Assembly: GCA_902800715.1 (NCBI GenBank)
Contig: CADCFN010000008.1
Location: 88,948-152,947 of the forward strand
DNA: 64,000 bases
Reading direction: 5' to 3'
Source: an uncultured Bacteroidales bacterium
GTDB taxonomy: Bacteria; Bacteroidota; Bacteroidia; Bacteroidales; Muribaculaceae
Below, piece by piece: positions 1 to 9,111 of this stretch. The first letter of the stretch is position 1. The number at the start of each line of letters is the position of its first letter. The translations under genes and the position numbers were made by a program. The notes under the pieces are model-generated. The model was not told the origin of the DNA. It was given only the letters and a program-made list of their open reading frames with translations, and made no database searches.

Positions 1-3000
1 CTTGGTCTTGGTGTTGTCAGCATTACTGCCACCACCGCTGACGATGGCGTTCAGGACATCAACCAGGATGGTTCCGCTCCACTTGTGCCAGGTCTTGCCG
101 TCGGCAAGTACCTCGGTAGTTGTGAGTTCGTTGCCGGGGTACGAATTGGTGTAGACGTTCTGGGCATTGTCCCACAAATACAGGTATGGAACCGTTGTGC
201 CGTCTGTCGCGATGACATAGAACGTGTACTGGTAGGTGGGAGGTGTGGCTTCCACCATGAACTTCATCGTGGCAGGATTGAAGTAGATGGTTACCTGCCC
301 GGCCGCGCAGTTGATCTGATAGGAGCCGCCATCGGTTCCTGCCATCTGGGTGGTGACCCAGTTGCCGTCGATGTCGATATTCTGGTCGCCGCTTTGCGGA
401 CTGATGCGGTAGTTGGCATTGAAGTCATCCCAGTTGCTGCCTTGACCGTTTGCAAACATGAAGTTGTAGGTGCCGTCTTCGGCAACAGTGCAAGTGTATG
501 ACAAGATGCCTGTTGACGGGTCAAGGGTCATCTGGGTGGTGGGTGCATAACCCCAACTCAAGCCTAAACCCTCCGAGCCTTCGATATAGTAGGGAGCCGT
601 ACCGACGAGGTTCAGTGTAGCGGTAATCGTCTCGTTGGCGATGTCGTAGGTCACTGTTACGGTGTAGTCGCCAGTGAGGCTGGGCGTGAACGACAAATTG
701 TCGCTGTTGACGGGATGGTAAACCCCATCGTCACCTAGAACCTTGTACTCGTAGGTGGTACCCTTGGTGAGGCTAACCTGGCTGGATGTCCAGGTATAGA
801 CATTGTCCTCAAGTGTCATCGCCGTTTCGTCGCCGGTGTTCCAGCCGTTGGGGAAGATGTCGGTGTCATCGCCCACCACGTAATAGGTGACAGGAGCCTC
901 CGTTCCCTCGACCTTGAACTGCATGTTCAATGCATCGAAGTAGAAGGTCACTGTTCCGGCAGCAGCCCTGACACGATAAGACCCGTTATCTCCACCAGCC
1001 ATTTGGGTTGCGGTGTAGCCGCTGTTGATGACGTAGTTTTGGCTGCCATCGCTCGGACCGATGCGGTAATGGTTATTGAAGTCTGTCCAGTCTTCGCCCT
1101 GTCCTGAAGCGAACACGAAATTGATGTACTCGAATGAGTCGGTCACCGTGGCTGTATAAGTGTAGATGCCGTTGTCGGTGTAGGTCATTGCCTTATCGGG
1201 AGCATAGGCAAAACTACCAAGGGCGCCGTCACCGTTGATATAAATCGTACCGGCAGCCGTCATCGTCAGCGTGTGGCTGACGGTGCCGTCGCTGTTGAGC
1301 GTGATAGTCACGTCATAGGTGCCTCTCATGGGCGCCGTGAACGTGACGTTGTTGCCGTTGTCGCCAATCCAGACACCCTCGTCGGTACCGTCGGCGCCAT
1401 AGACCTTGTACTCGTAGGTGGTGCCGCTGTTGAGGCTCACGCCGGTAAAGGTCTTGCTGTAGCTGCCGTCACCGTTGGCGGTCATCTGGGTGCCTTCGGT
1501 GGTCCAACCGGCGAAACTGCCCTCGGCATAGTAGGTGATGGCGGGGTCTGCGTCAGCATTGGGACCACTCACGGTGCTACCGCCACCGTAGGTGAAGTAG
1601 CTCGTACCCGGCTCGACGGTCAGGTCAGTAGTCTTGTGGCTGTCGTCACCCTCGTTAAGAATCATGCCCAGTTGTGCGTAATCAGAGGCGTTGACGCTGT
1701 ACTTGTAGTAAGTGTAGCCGTTGATGACCTCGGTAGTGAAGGTGCTGGCATCGGTCAGCTCCTTACCGGGGAAGTCGCCCAGCAGGGTGCCGGCGCCATC
1801 CCACAGATACTCGTGAGGCGTGGCATTGCCCTTGTAGCGTACATAGATGGTGTAGTCATAGGTCGGGTCGGCCTCGTCGGCTGCCTGATTGGGACCGCTG
1901 ACAGTGCTGCCGCCACCATAGGTGAAGTAGCTGGTGCCGGGCTGTGTTGTGAGGTCGGCGGTTTTGGTGTCACCACTGCCGTTCTCGTTGAACAGGAGGT
2001 TAAGCGTCTGACTATAGGAGGTGAAGGTGGCGCAATAGTAGGTGTGCCCATTCTCCTCGGTAGTGGTCATGCTTGAGAATGCCGTGCCAGGCCAGTTGGT
2101 CTTGTCACCGGCTGCGTCCCATGCATGGAGATAGACGTTGCCCAGACTCTCGCTGCCCGTGTAGCGTACACGGATGTTGTAGGTATAGGACTGGTCTTCC
2201 TGAACGAGATTCAGCTGGTGTGTCACCGTCCCGTTGTTGCTGTCGTAATTGATGGTCACGGTGTAGTTGCCCTGGACATTGCTGCTGAACGTGGCGTTGG
2301 CTCCACTGGGATGCCACGAGCCATCATCACCCCACACCTTGTAGGTGTAGTCGGTTCCGGCATTGAGATGGAATTGAGCCGACGTCCAGCTGTAGGTATC
2401 GTCGCCGTTGTCGGTCATCTGCGCAGTGTTGGAGCTGGTGCTCCATCCGTCGGGGAAGATGCTGGTATCCTCGCCCTTGACATAGTAATCGACAGCGATT
2501 ACGGGCTCGGTGCCATCGACCTTGTACCTCATGTTGGCAGCGTCAAACGTGATGGTCACTTGACCGGCATCTAGCGTCACAGCATAACTGCCGCCACCAT
2601 TCTGGGTGGGGGCCCAACTGCCCAGAGTCACAGCCTCGTTGCCACTCGTGGGACCGTAACGGTGATTGCCGTTGAAATCGTCCCAACTGCTGCCGGGGCC
2701 GTCGGCAAACGTGAAGTAGAAGGTGCCCGCCGACGTGACGTTGTAACTGTAGGTATAGATGTCATTGTCCTCATCATAAATCATCTGAGTCAACTTATCG
2801 CTCTGGTAGCCGAAACCGTTCAGTCCCAAGCCATTGTCGCCCGTGATATAGTATTTGGGGGTGGTCGGCTGAGCAGACTTCTCGGTAACGGTGACCGAGA
2901 CGGCCTTGGTGATGACGTTGAAATTGTAGGTCACATCGGCAGTACCGGTGAAACCAACCGAGTAATTATAGTTCGACCCCGGCCATGCAGTGTCCCAGCC

Positions 3001-3543
3001 ATGGTCTAGAGCGACCTTGCACTGGTAGGAGCCTTGTGTGACGTTGACATCGGTGAACGTCAACGTGTAGTTGACGCCATCGGTCGTGGTCATGTCGTTG
3101 TTGGCATCCGACGGAGTCCATGACGAGCCCAGGAGCTCGGTCTGGCTTCCTGCAACGGTCAGCGTCTTGAACGGTCCGAACAGGGAAACGGCATTGCCGC
3201 TCGTATTGAAGATGTAAACGATGCTCCATGTGCCGGTGGAACTCACGTTGTAGCCATAGTCATTGCTAGGATAGGATGCGTCGTCCCAACTGTGGTTCTT
3301 GACTACTTTGAAAGCATAGTTGCCACTATTGACATTGGCGGTTCTTGACAGGTAATAGTACGTTGTCGAGCCATAGCGAACCATGTCGTTGCTGTCGGCC
3401 GATGGATTCCAATCAGCGCCTAGAAAGCCGTTGTTGGTGCCTGCTACAGTGTAGGTCTGGGCCGTCAGCTGCGGTACGGCAGCGGCAAGACACAACAGCA
3501 GTAGCAGAAGCCTGATAGGTGTTGTTAATTTTGATTTTTTCAT
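1..3543 (-). CDS. Secreted multi-domain starch-binding protein (X25-like and CBM26-like modules), N-terminal part
   Basis: The reverse strand is open from the ATG at 3543 to the window edge, giving 1181 residues with no stop, so the gene is cut. Residues 1-29 are a signal peptide (Lys-rich start, Leu-rich core, ending near LTAQ). Residues about 30-215 hold two modules like the X25 domains of pullulanases (DGVNYTLTF, then HGWDTAWPG). From about 226, beta-sandwich modules of the YYITGD or YYVKGED type alternate with three CBM26-like modules at about 451-555, 558-665 and from 1100; the first two carry FTYGGGSTVSGPN. This composition is known from large starch-degrading enzymes, so a GH13 catalytic domain may lie beyond the edge; that is inference. 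A TATTTTTG box lies at 3706-3713 on this strand. Confidence 0.82.
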   Translation of the reverse strand, partial: MKKSKLTTPIRLLLLLLCLAAAVPQLTAQTYTVAGTNNGFLGADWNPSADSNDMVRYGSTTYYYLSRTANVNSGNYAFKVVKNHSWDDASYPSNDYGYNVSSTGTWSIVYIFNTSGNAVSLFGPFKTLTVAGSQTELLGSSWTPSDANNDMTTTDGVNYTLTFTDVNVTQGSYQCKVALDHGWDTAWPGSNYNYSVGFTGTADVTYNFNVITKAVSVTVTEKSAQPTTPKYYITGDNGLGLNGFGYQSDKLTQMIYDEDNDIYTYSYNVTSAGTFYFTFADGPGSSWDDFNGNHRYGPTSGNEAVTLGSWAPTQNGGGSYAVTLDAGQVTITFDAANMRYKVDGTEPVIAVDYYVKGEDTSIFPDGWSTSSNTAQMTDNGDDTYSWTSAQFHLNAGTDYTYKVWGDDGSWHPSGANATFSSNVQGNYTVTINYDSNNGTVTHQLNLVQEDQSYTYNIRVRYTGSESLGNVYLHAWDAAGDKTNWPGTAFSSMTTTEENGHTYYCATFTSYSQTLNLLFNENGSGDTKTADLTTQPGTSYFTYGGGSTVSGPNQAADEADPTYDYTIYVRYKGNATPHEYLWDGAGTLLGDFPGKELTDASTFTTEVINGYTYYKYSVNASDYAQLGMILNEGDDSHKTTDLTVEPGTSYFTYGGGSTVSGPNADADPAITYYAEGSFAGWTTEGTQMTANGDGSYSKTFTGVSLNSGTTYEYKVYGADGTDEGVWIGDNGNNVTFTAPMRGTYDVTITLNSDGTVSHTLTMTAAGTIYINGDGALGSFAYAPDKAMTYTDNGIYTYTATVTDSFEYINFVFASGQGEDWTDFNNHYRIGPSDGSQNYVINSGYTATQMAGGDNGSYRVRAAAGTVTFYFDALNMQFKVEGTEAPVTYYVVGDDTDIFPNGWNTGDETAMTLEDNVYTWTSSQVSLTKGTTYEYKVLGDDGVYHPVNSDNLSFTPSLTGDYTVTVTYDIANETITATLNLVGTAPYYIEGSEGLGLSWGYAPTTQMTLDPSTGILSYTCTVAEDGTYNFMFANGQGSNWDDFNANYRISPQSGDQNIDIDGNWVTTQMAGTDGGSYQINCAAGQVTIYFNPATMKFMVEATPPTYQYTFYVIATDGTTVPYLYLWDNAQNVYTNSYPGNELTTTEVLADGKTWHKWSGTILVDVLNAIVSGGGSNADNTKTK

Positions 3544-4024
3544 CTGAAGTTGGTTTTTTTATTTGAATTGTGTAATCTAACTTATGTTGATTCGGTTATG
3601 TGATGGCATATTGCTGCTCAAACTGTTATAGGCATCTTTTGAAAAACGCCTGACCCACTTGTCGAGAGTGACCATGAATGATTATCGCTAGCAAAATGGT
3701 GACGGCAAAAATAGGCAGATGCTAATTTAATAATGTGTATTTTACGGTTTTATTAACAATATTTTATATGCAAACGATTGCGTAACAAACCATTGAAATA
3801 AGTAGCGGTCCGATAAAATGAGCAGGTCGCTTTTCCCGTTAAAACAACCAAGAAGACCTGCTGGCATGGTATTTGCTGCATCTTTTTGGCGTTAATCGGT
3901 GCAAAATGTTGGTAAAAACTTGCTAAAATTACAATATCAACGTGTTTTGTAACGGATTAATGAAAAAAAAGCAGTACTTTTGTATCACAATTTGACGAGA
4001 ATCCAAAAATATCAATAAGCACCA
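3544..4024. other. Divergent intergenic region
   Basis: This 481-bp AT-rich gap separates two divergent genes. It holds a TATTTTTG -7 box for the leftward gene (3706-3713) and a TACTTTTG box for the rightward gene (3975-3982). An 8-bp inverted repeat, AGCAGGTC at 3821-3828 and GACCTGCT at 3855-3862, has a 26-nt loop and no T tract, so it is a possible operator or RNA structure. I see no ORF of note. Confidence 0.5.
3975..3982 (+). promoter_or_regulatory. -7 box of Bacteroidales promoter
   Basis: TACTTTTG fits the Bacteroidetes TAnnTTTG consensus and lies 42 bp before the glycosyltransferase ATG. The nearest TTG (3947-3949) is 25 bp upstream, longer than the usual 19-21, so the -33 element is weak. 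Confidence 0.55.
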
Positions 4025-4798
4025 ATGAAGTCAGATAGCTTAGTAATCATTCCTACTTATAACGAGAAGGAGAACATCAGGAACATCATCAATGCTGTGC
4101 TCAATGTCACTGAGCACCAGTTTGATGTGCTCGTAGTTGATGACAATTCTCCTGACGGCACCGGCACCATCGTTGACGCGATGATTGCCGACCAGCCCGA
4201 GCGCATCCACATCCTGAAGCGTGCGGGAAAGCAGGGATTGGGTACTGCCTACATCGCTGGCTTCAAGTGGGCGCTGGTCAACGGCTATGACTACATCATT
4301 GAGATGGATGCCGATTTCTCGCACCCTGTTGACAAACTGCCCGAAATGCAGGCCGCATGCGACACTGGTGGAGCACATGTCGCAGTGGGCTCCAGATACC
4401 TGACTGGCGTCAATGTCGTCAACTGGCCGATGGGTAGGATGCTCATGAGCTACTTCGCATCGGCCTATGTCAGACTGATTACTGGGATGAAGGTGTGTGA
4501 CGCGACTGCAGGTTACGTGTGCTATCGCCGCGAGGTGCTCGAGGCTATCAACCTCGATGCTGTCGAATTCAAGGGCTACGCCTTCCAGATAGAGATGAAA
4601 TTCACCGCCCACTGCATGGGCTTCATCATCAAGGAAGTGCCTATCGTGTTCGTCAACCGTGTGTTGGGAACAAGCAAGATGAATAGCAGCATCTTCTTTG
4701 AGGCCCTGTGGGGCGTCATCAAGCTGCGTTTGGATTCTATCTTCAACAAGCAGCGCTTTACGCGCAATCGTAAGCAGCAACCGCGTTTGACCGCGTGA
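4025..4798 (+). CDS. Polyprenol-phosphate mannosyltransferase (DPM1-like, GT2)
   Basis: The 257-residue protein is a family 2 glycosyltransferase of the dolichol/polyprenol-phosphate mannose synthase type, which moves a sugar from a nucleotide donor to a membrane polyprenyl phosphate. The N-terminus IIPTYNEKENIRNII is the classic GT2 nucleotide-binding start. DDNSPDGTG near residue 38 and EMDADFSHP near residue 97 supply the acidic residues that bind metal and donor. It has no C-terminal membrane helices, as in single-domain bacterial homologues. It stands alone between its own promoter and a terminator at 4815-4850. Acceptor and donor sugar are inferred from the family only. Confidence 0.88.
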   Translation: MKSDSLVIIPTYNEKENIRNIINAVLNVTEHQFDVLVVDDNSPDGTGTIVDAMIADQPERIHILKRAGKQGLGTAYIAGFKWALVNGYDYIIEMDADFSHPVDKLPEMQAACDTGGAHVAVGSRYLTGVNVVNWPMGRMLMSYFASAYVRLITGMKVCDATAGYVCYRREVLEAINLDAVEFKGYAFQIEMKFTAHCMGFIIKEVPIVFVNRVLGTSKMNSSIFFEALWGVIKLRLDSIFNKQRFTRNRKQQPRLTA

Positions 4799-4814
4799 TG
4801 CGCTGGCAACCATC

Positions 4815-4850
4815 AAGCTGGTTTGGTCATATTGGCCATACCGGCTTTTT
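4815..4850 (+). terminator. Rho-independent terminator
   Basis: AAGCTGGTTTGG (4815-4826) pairs with CCATACCGGCTT (4836-4847) with one G-T pair and one mismatch, followed by TTT. It ends the glycosyltransferase transcript. Confidence 0.65.
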
Positions 4851-4907
4851 ATTTTGGCATGATAATTGCTTCGAAGTCATGTGTCAATTCCGAGTTAATT
4901 ACAGATA

Positions 4908-7619
4908 ATGGCTAAAAAGAAACGTAATACAGGACTAACTGATGCCCAGGTGCTTACTAGTCGTGAGCAATATGGCAATAATGTCCTCACACCCCCCGAG
5001 CGAGAACCGTTGTGGAAGCAGTTTTTGGGGAAATTCAACGATCCGCTCATCAAGATTCTCTTGGTGGCGCTTGCTTTATCGTTGGGACTCTCAGTGTATG
5101 AGTGCTGCAAATTGAAAATGGGAGGCAGCGTCTTTTTTGAGCCGCTGGGCATCTTCCTGGCGGTGATGCTTGCCACACTGGTGGGATTCCTTGTCGAGGT
5201 GAATGCCAATAAGAAATTCCGCTTGCTCAACCAGTCTGACGACCATGTCAAGGTCAAGGTGATGCGCAATGGTCATGTCACCCAGGTGCCGCGCTGTGAC
5301 GTCGTTGTGGACGATATCGTTATCCTGGAGACGGGTGAAAAGGTGCCCGCCGACGGTGCCATCATCGACAGCTATAATCTGACGGTTGACGAGAGCTCTT
5401 TCACTGGTGAGCCATCGGCATGGAAAACCCATGACACCCAGATAGCCGCTAAAGCGACCGAAACGACTTATCCCGCCAATGAGCTGCTGCGTGCCAGCAC
5501 TGTCATCGAGGGCAGTGCGACGATGCGCGTGACTCGCGTTGGTGACAGGACGGAGTACGGCAAAATCTACCGTGACGCCCAGATTGATAACAATATCCAG
5601 ACGCCGCTCACTCGACAGCTCGACCGCTTGGGCCGCACCATCTCCTATGGCAGCTACATCATGGCGGGGTTGCTGGTGCTGGGCCGCATCGTGGAGTTTT
5701 TCTGGCGCGGTGGCAGCGAGGGTGTCCTTGAAGATGCACAATACTTCATCGAGACCGTCATGCTTGCAGTGACACTGATTGTTGTGTCGGTCCCCGAGGG
5801 ACTGCCCATGAGCGTTACCTTGTCGCTGGCATTGAGTATGCGCAAGATGCTCAAGCACAACAACCTCGTGCGCCGCATGCATGCCTGTGAGACGATGGGT
5901 GCAGCAACGGTCATCTGTACCGACAAGACAGGTACACTCACGCAGAACCAGATGAAGGTCTATCAGGCTCATTTCTATGGTCTGCCCGACGGAGATAAAC
6001 TCGGTGACAATGAGATAAGCACAATTGTGCGGGAGAACATATCCTGCAACAGCACGGCCTATCTTGATGACAGCGACCCCAACAATATGATGGCGCTGGG
6101 CAACCCCACCGAGGGCGCCCTGTTGCTATGGTTGCATGAGGCGGGCTATGACTACTTGGCAACGCGCGATGAATGCGAGGCGCTAGAGCAAATGCCTTTC
6201 TCGACAATGACCAAGTTCATGGCGACAATCGTCGAAAGTTCCACGGGTAAGCGCCTGTTGTTGCTCAAGGGCGCCCCTGAGATTGTTATGCGTCTGTGTA
6301 ACAGTGTGTTGGGTGGCGTCACCTTCCAACAGGTGAGTGATGAGTTGACGACCTATCAGACCAAGGCGATGCGCACCCTGGCGTTTGCCTATTGCGAACT
6401 CCCGAAAGACGCCGACCCCAAAGAGGCCCTCTCGTTGCTCAAAGCCGGCAATGCACCGGCACTCACATTCCTGGGCATTGTCGCCATTAGCGACCCTGTA
6501 CGTCCCGATGTGCCCGATGCCATCCAGGACTGCCGCAATGCGGGCGTCAAGGTGAAAATTGTCACCGGTGACACTGCCGCAACGGCAAGGGAAGTGGGAC
6601 GTCAGGTGGGGCTGTGGACCGATGACGATTCTGACGACGCCATCATTACGGGGCCTGATTTTGCCGCCCTTGACGATACCGAAGCATCCAAGCGCGCCGC
6701 TGCCATCAAAATCATGTCGCGTGCGCGTCCCGACGACAAGATGCGTCTGGTGCGCCTGCTGCAGCAGCGGGGCGAGGTGGTCGCTGTCACTGGCGACGGC
6801 ACCAACGATGCTCCAGCACTCAACGCCGCCCAAGTGGGCATGTCGATGGGCGACGGCACTGCTGTCGCTAAGGAGGCTAGCGATATCACTATTCTGGACA
6901 ATTCGTTTGCCAGCATCAACAAGGCGGTGCTGTGGGGACGTTCCCTGTACAGCAACATCCAGCGTTTCATCCTGTTCCAGCTGGCTGTGAATGTGTGTGC
7001 CTGCCTCGTGGTCGCCATCTGCTCGTTTTTCAGCAAGCAGCCGGCGCTCACGGTGACTCAGATGCTGTGGGTAAACCTGATAATGGATACTTTTGCCGCT
7101 CTGGCACTGGCTTCGCTGCCGCCCAACAGTGTCCTCATGCGCCAGCAGCCGCGCGATTCCCATGCAAGCATCATTACCTCTGATATGATGAAATTCATCA
7201 TGGTGACGGGTGTTATCTTTGCGGTACTGATGATTGCGCTGTATTATTTCTTCATTCGAGAGGCAAATGGCGGACCGATTTTCGTGCGTGGCATCAATCC
7301 CAATATCAATCCGCATGAAATGGGTATTTTCTTCAGCGTGTTCGTCTTCCTGCAGTTCTGGAATATGTTGAATGCCAGGGCTTTTGCGACAGGAAAGAAT
7401 GTTTTCAACAATATGAAGGGCAGTCGCGTGTTCTGGGCAGTGGTGATGGTTATTTTCATCGGTCAGATACTCATTGTTCAGTGCTGCTATCAGCTCTTTG
7501 ATTGTGCACCTCTAAGTTTCACCGATTGGCTGATGGTCATCTTCGGCACATCGCCGGTGCTCTTTTTGAGTCTGTTTGTCAAGAAAGTGAAGAATCGGAG
7601 TGTGAAGTCACAACAATGA
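4908..7619 (+). CDS. Calcium-translocating P-type ATPase, PMCA type
   Basis: This 903-residue protein is a P2-type cation ATPase that pumps Ca2+ out of the cytoplasm using ATP. An N-terminal cation-ATPase domain (residues about 7-60) precedes the first membrane pair. The actuator motif TGEP lies near residue 166, the helix motif SVPEGLPMSV near 297, the phosphorylation motif DKTGTLT near 339, and the hinge TGDGTNDAPAL near 625. Six membrane segments make up the C-terminal third. SVPEGLP and the overall length match bacterial PMCA-type calcium pumps better than Mg2+ or K+ pumps. No TAnnTTTG box is evident in the 57 bp after the preceding terminator. Calcium specificity is inferred. Confidence 0.9.
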   Translation: MAKKKRNTGLTDAQVLTSREQYGNNVLTPPEREPLWKQFLGKFNDPLIKILLVALALSLGLSVYECCKLKMGGSVFFEPLGIFLAVMLATLVGFLVEVNANKKFRLLNQSDDHVKVKVMRNGHVTQVPRCDVVVDDIVILETGEKVPADGAIIDSYNLTVDESSFTGEPSAWKTHDTQIAAKATETTYPANELLRASTVIEGSATMRVTRVGDRTEYGKIYRDAQIDNNIQTPLTRQLDRLGRTISYGSYIMAGLLVLGRIVEFFWRGGSEGVLEDAQYFIETVMLAVTLIVVSVPEGLPMSVTLSLALSMRKMLKHNNLVRRMHACETMGAATVICTDKTGTLTQNQMKVYQAHFYGLPDGDKLGDNEISTIVRENISCNSTAYLDDSDPNNMMALGNPTEGALLLWLHEAGYDYLATRDECEALEQMPFSTMTKFMATIVESSTGKRLLLLKGAPEIVMRLCNSVLGGVTFQQVSDELTTYQTKAMRTLAFAYCELPKDADPKEALSLLKAGNAPALTFLGIVAISDPVRPDVPDAIQDCRNAGVKVKIVTGDTAATAREVGRQVGLWTDDDSDDAIITGPDFAALDDTEASKRAAAIKIMSRARPDDKMRLVRLLQQRGEVVAVTGDGTNDAPALNAAQVGMSMGDGTAVAKEASDITILDNSFASINKAVLWGRSLYSNIQRFILFQLAVNVCACLVVAICSFFSKQPALTVTQMLWVNLIMDTFAALALASLPPNSVLMRQQPRDSHASIITSDMMKFIMVTGVIFAVLMIALYYFFIREANGGPIFVRGINPNINPHEMGIFFSVFVFLQFWNMLNARAFATGKNVFNNMKGSRVFWAVVMVIFIGQILIVQCCYQLFDCAPLSFTDWLMVIFGTSPVLFLSLFVKKVKNRSVKSQQ

Positions 7620-7662
7620 GCCCTGATGAAACAATAAAGTATCAAAAAAATCAAGATTTTTT

Positions 7663-7692
7663 TTGTCATTTCGTTTTTTCTATCTATTTTTG
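7663..7692 (+). promoter_or_regulatory. Bacteroidales promoter
   Basis: TTG (7663-7665), a 19-bp spacer and TATTTTTG (7685-7692) make a near-ideal promoter for the gene at 7745. A 9-bp A/T-rich inverted repeat (7644-7663) overlaps the -33 element and may end the ATPase transcript. Confidence 0.75.
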
Positions 7693-7744
7693 CAATAACT
7701 ATATACTTAATCCAACTGATTTCGATAATAACAAATAATAATTA

Positions 7745-8971
7745 ATGATTATGAAGAAGTATTTACTCTCAATTGTTGCATTTGCTTTTGCTGGCTTCGG
7801 CATTGCTAACGCCGCAGTTTCTGTGACTTATGCAAATACTCCCCAGCCTGCAAACGACACGTTGATGTTCGCGCTGCCTGTTGACGTGAACGTGTATCAG
7901 GACATCCAGAATTATCCTGATGCTGATCCCGACTCACGCATGATGAAATTCCAGCCTGAGTACCTGGTAACTGCTAAGGATTTCACCAAGGGTGACATTA
8001 CCAAGGGTACCGCTAACCTGCCTGCTAACGCAAAGGTTATCGGCTTGGGACTTGACGGTTATGATGTGGCTACCGACTATGCCAGCACCAAGGGCGTTTA
8101 CCTTGATGTGACAGCATGGTGTCGCAACATCCCTGCCGACCTGATGGTAATGGAAAACTTTGACGAGTTGCTTGAGGGTTACAAGACCAATAAGCCCAAA
8201 GGTGACCTGTTCACTGATACCGTTGCCAATCCTGGTGAGCGTCACATCCCCGGTTTCCCCGGCTTCCACTGTGTGTTTGACCCCGAGGCCAATGCCGAGA
8301 ATCCCGGCTCTATCGTGGACATCCCCTTCGATAATCCCGATTCAAGAGGCAAATTCGTTCCGTTCTGGTACAAGGGTGAGAACATCTACCTGACCTTGTG
8401 GATGATTAACTGTGAGGACATTCACATGAAGTATCGTTACATGGCATTTGACGATGCCGAGGCCGAGACCGCCAGCCTGATGCGCTCGGGTGCCTTCTGC
8501 TTCAGCGATGCCACCTACGAGTACATTGCCGAGTACTTTGGCGTACAACTCATGTATGACTTGCCCATCCACCGCCTGCCCGCTTTCCGCACTCCCTATT
8601 ACACCAATGATATCCGTGTCACCGTTGAGGGTAGGAACGCATTCATTGAGCTGCAGGATGAAGATGGCAACGTCATGACTCCCGCCGAGGATGACAACTA
8701 CTACAGTCTGGACCACACCAAGCGGTATATCCTCTATGTTGACAGCAATGAAGGTGTGGAACTTGCCTTTGATGACATCTACTCCGATATCGATGTACTC
8801 GTGAAGAAGGAGGGTACCGCAGTCGAGGAAGTGAACGCCACCAAGACCGTAGCCAATGTTGTTTACTACAACCTCGCCGGTCAGCAGAGCGCACAGCCCG
8901 TCAGTGGTGTGAACATCGTTGTCACCACCTACAGTGACGGCAGCACCACCACCGCCAAGGTCATCAAGTGA
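7745..8971 (+). CDS. Secreted protein with type IX-like sorting tail
   Basis: The 408-residue protein begins with a signal peptide (MKKYLLSIVAF through GIANA); ATG at 7751 is an equally good start. I do not recognise the main domain, about residues 24-365, which is beta-rich with several Trp and Tyr residues. The last 40 residues (NVVYYNLAGQQ, then SGVNIVVTTY and AKVIK) have the YNLAGQ-x-GVxIV-K pattern of Bacteroidales C-terminal sorting domains, so surface export by the type IX system is likely; PorQ is encoded at 20307. It has its own promoter and terminator. Function is unknown. Confidence 0.75.
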   Translation: MIMKKYLLSIVAFAFAGFGIANAAVSVTYANTPQPANDTLMFALPVDVNVYQDIQNYPDADPDSRMMKFQPEYLVTAKDFTKGDITKGTANLPANAKVIGLGLDGYDVATDYASTKGVYLDVTAWCRNIPADLMVMENFDELLEGYKTNKPKGDLFTDTVANPGERHIPGFPGFHCVFDPEANAENPGSIVDIPFDNPDSRGKFVPFWYKGENIYLTLWMINCEDIHMKYRYMAFDDAEAETASLMRSGAFCFSDATYEYIAEYFGVQLMYDLPIHRLPAFRTPYYTNDIRVTVEGRNAFIELQDEDGNVMTPAEDDNYYSLDHTKRYILYVDSNEGVELAFDDIYSDIDVLVKKEGTAVEEVNATKTVANVVYYNLAGQQSAQPVSGVNIVVTTYSDGSTTTAKVIK

Positions 8972-9008
8972 TTAGCTTTTAGCTATTAGCGCTTTAGCAA
9001 GATTAATG

Positions 9009-9042
9009 ACAGGCGTCTCATTGTTGGGACGTCTGTTTTTTT
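9009..9042 (+). terminator. Rho-independent terminator
   Basis: ACAGGCGTCTC pairs with GGACGTCTGT, with G-T pairs, around a short loop and is followed by seven T. It ends the 7745 gene. Confidence 0.75.
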
Positions 9043-9053
9043 CATATAAATGG

Positions 9054-9084
9054 TTGATAATATTAAGAATCATCATTACCTTTG
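9054..9084 (+). promoter_or_regulatory. Promoter of the SusC/SusD locus
   Basis: TTG (9054-9056), a 20-bp spacer and TACCTTTG (9077-9084) match the Bacteroidetes consensus and lie 28 bp before the SusC start. No regulator gene is adjacent. Confidence 0.75.
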
Positions 9085-9111
9085 TGACATAAACATCAAC
9101 CAATTTTTATA

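Noticed and set aside
6183-7316. 377-residue minus-strand ORF
   Set aside because: It lies wholly antisense to the calcium ATPase, is His/Arg-rich and has no motif. The same applies to 9076-10320, 11218-12333 and 14884-16083.
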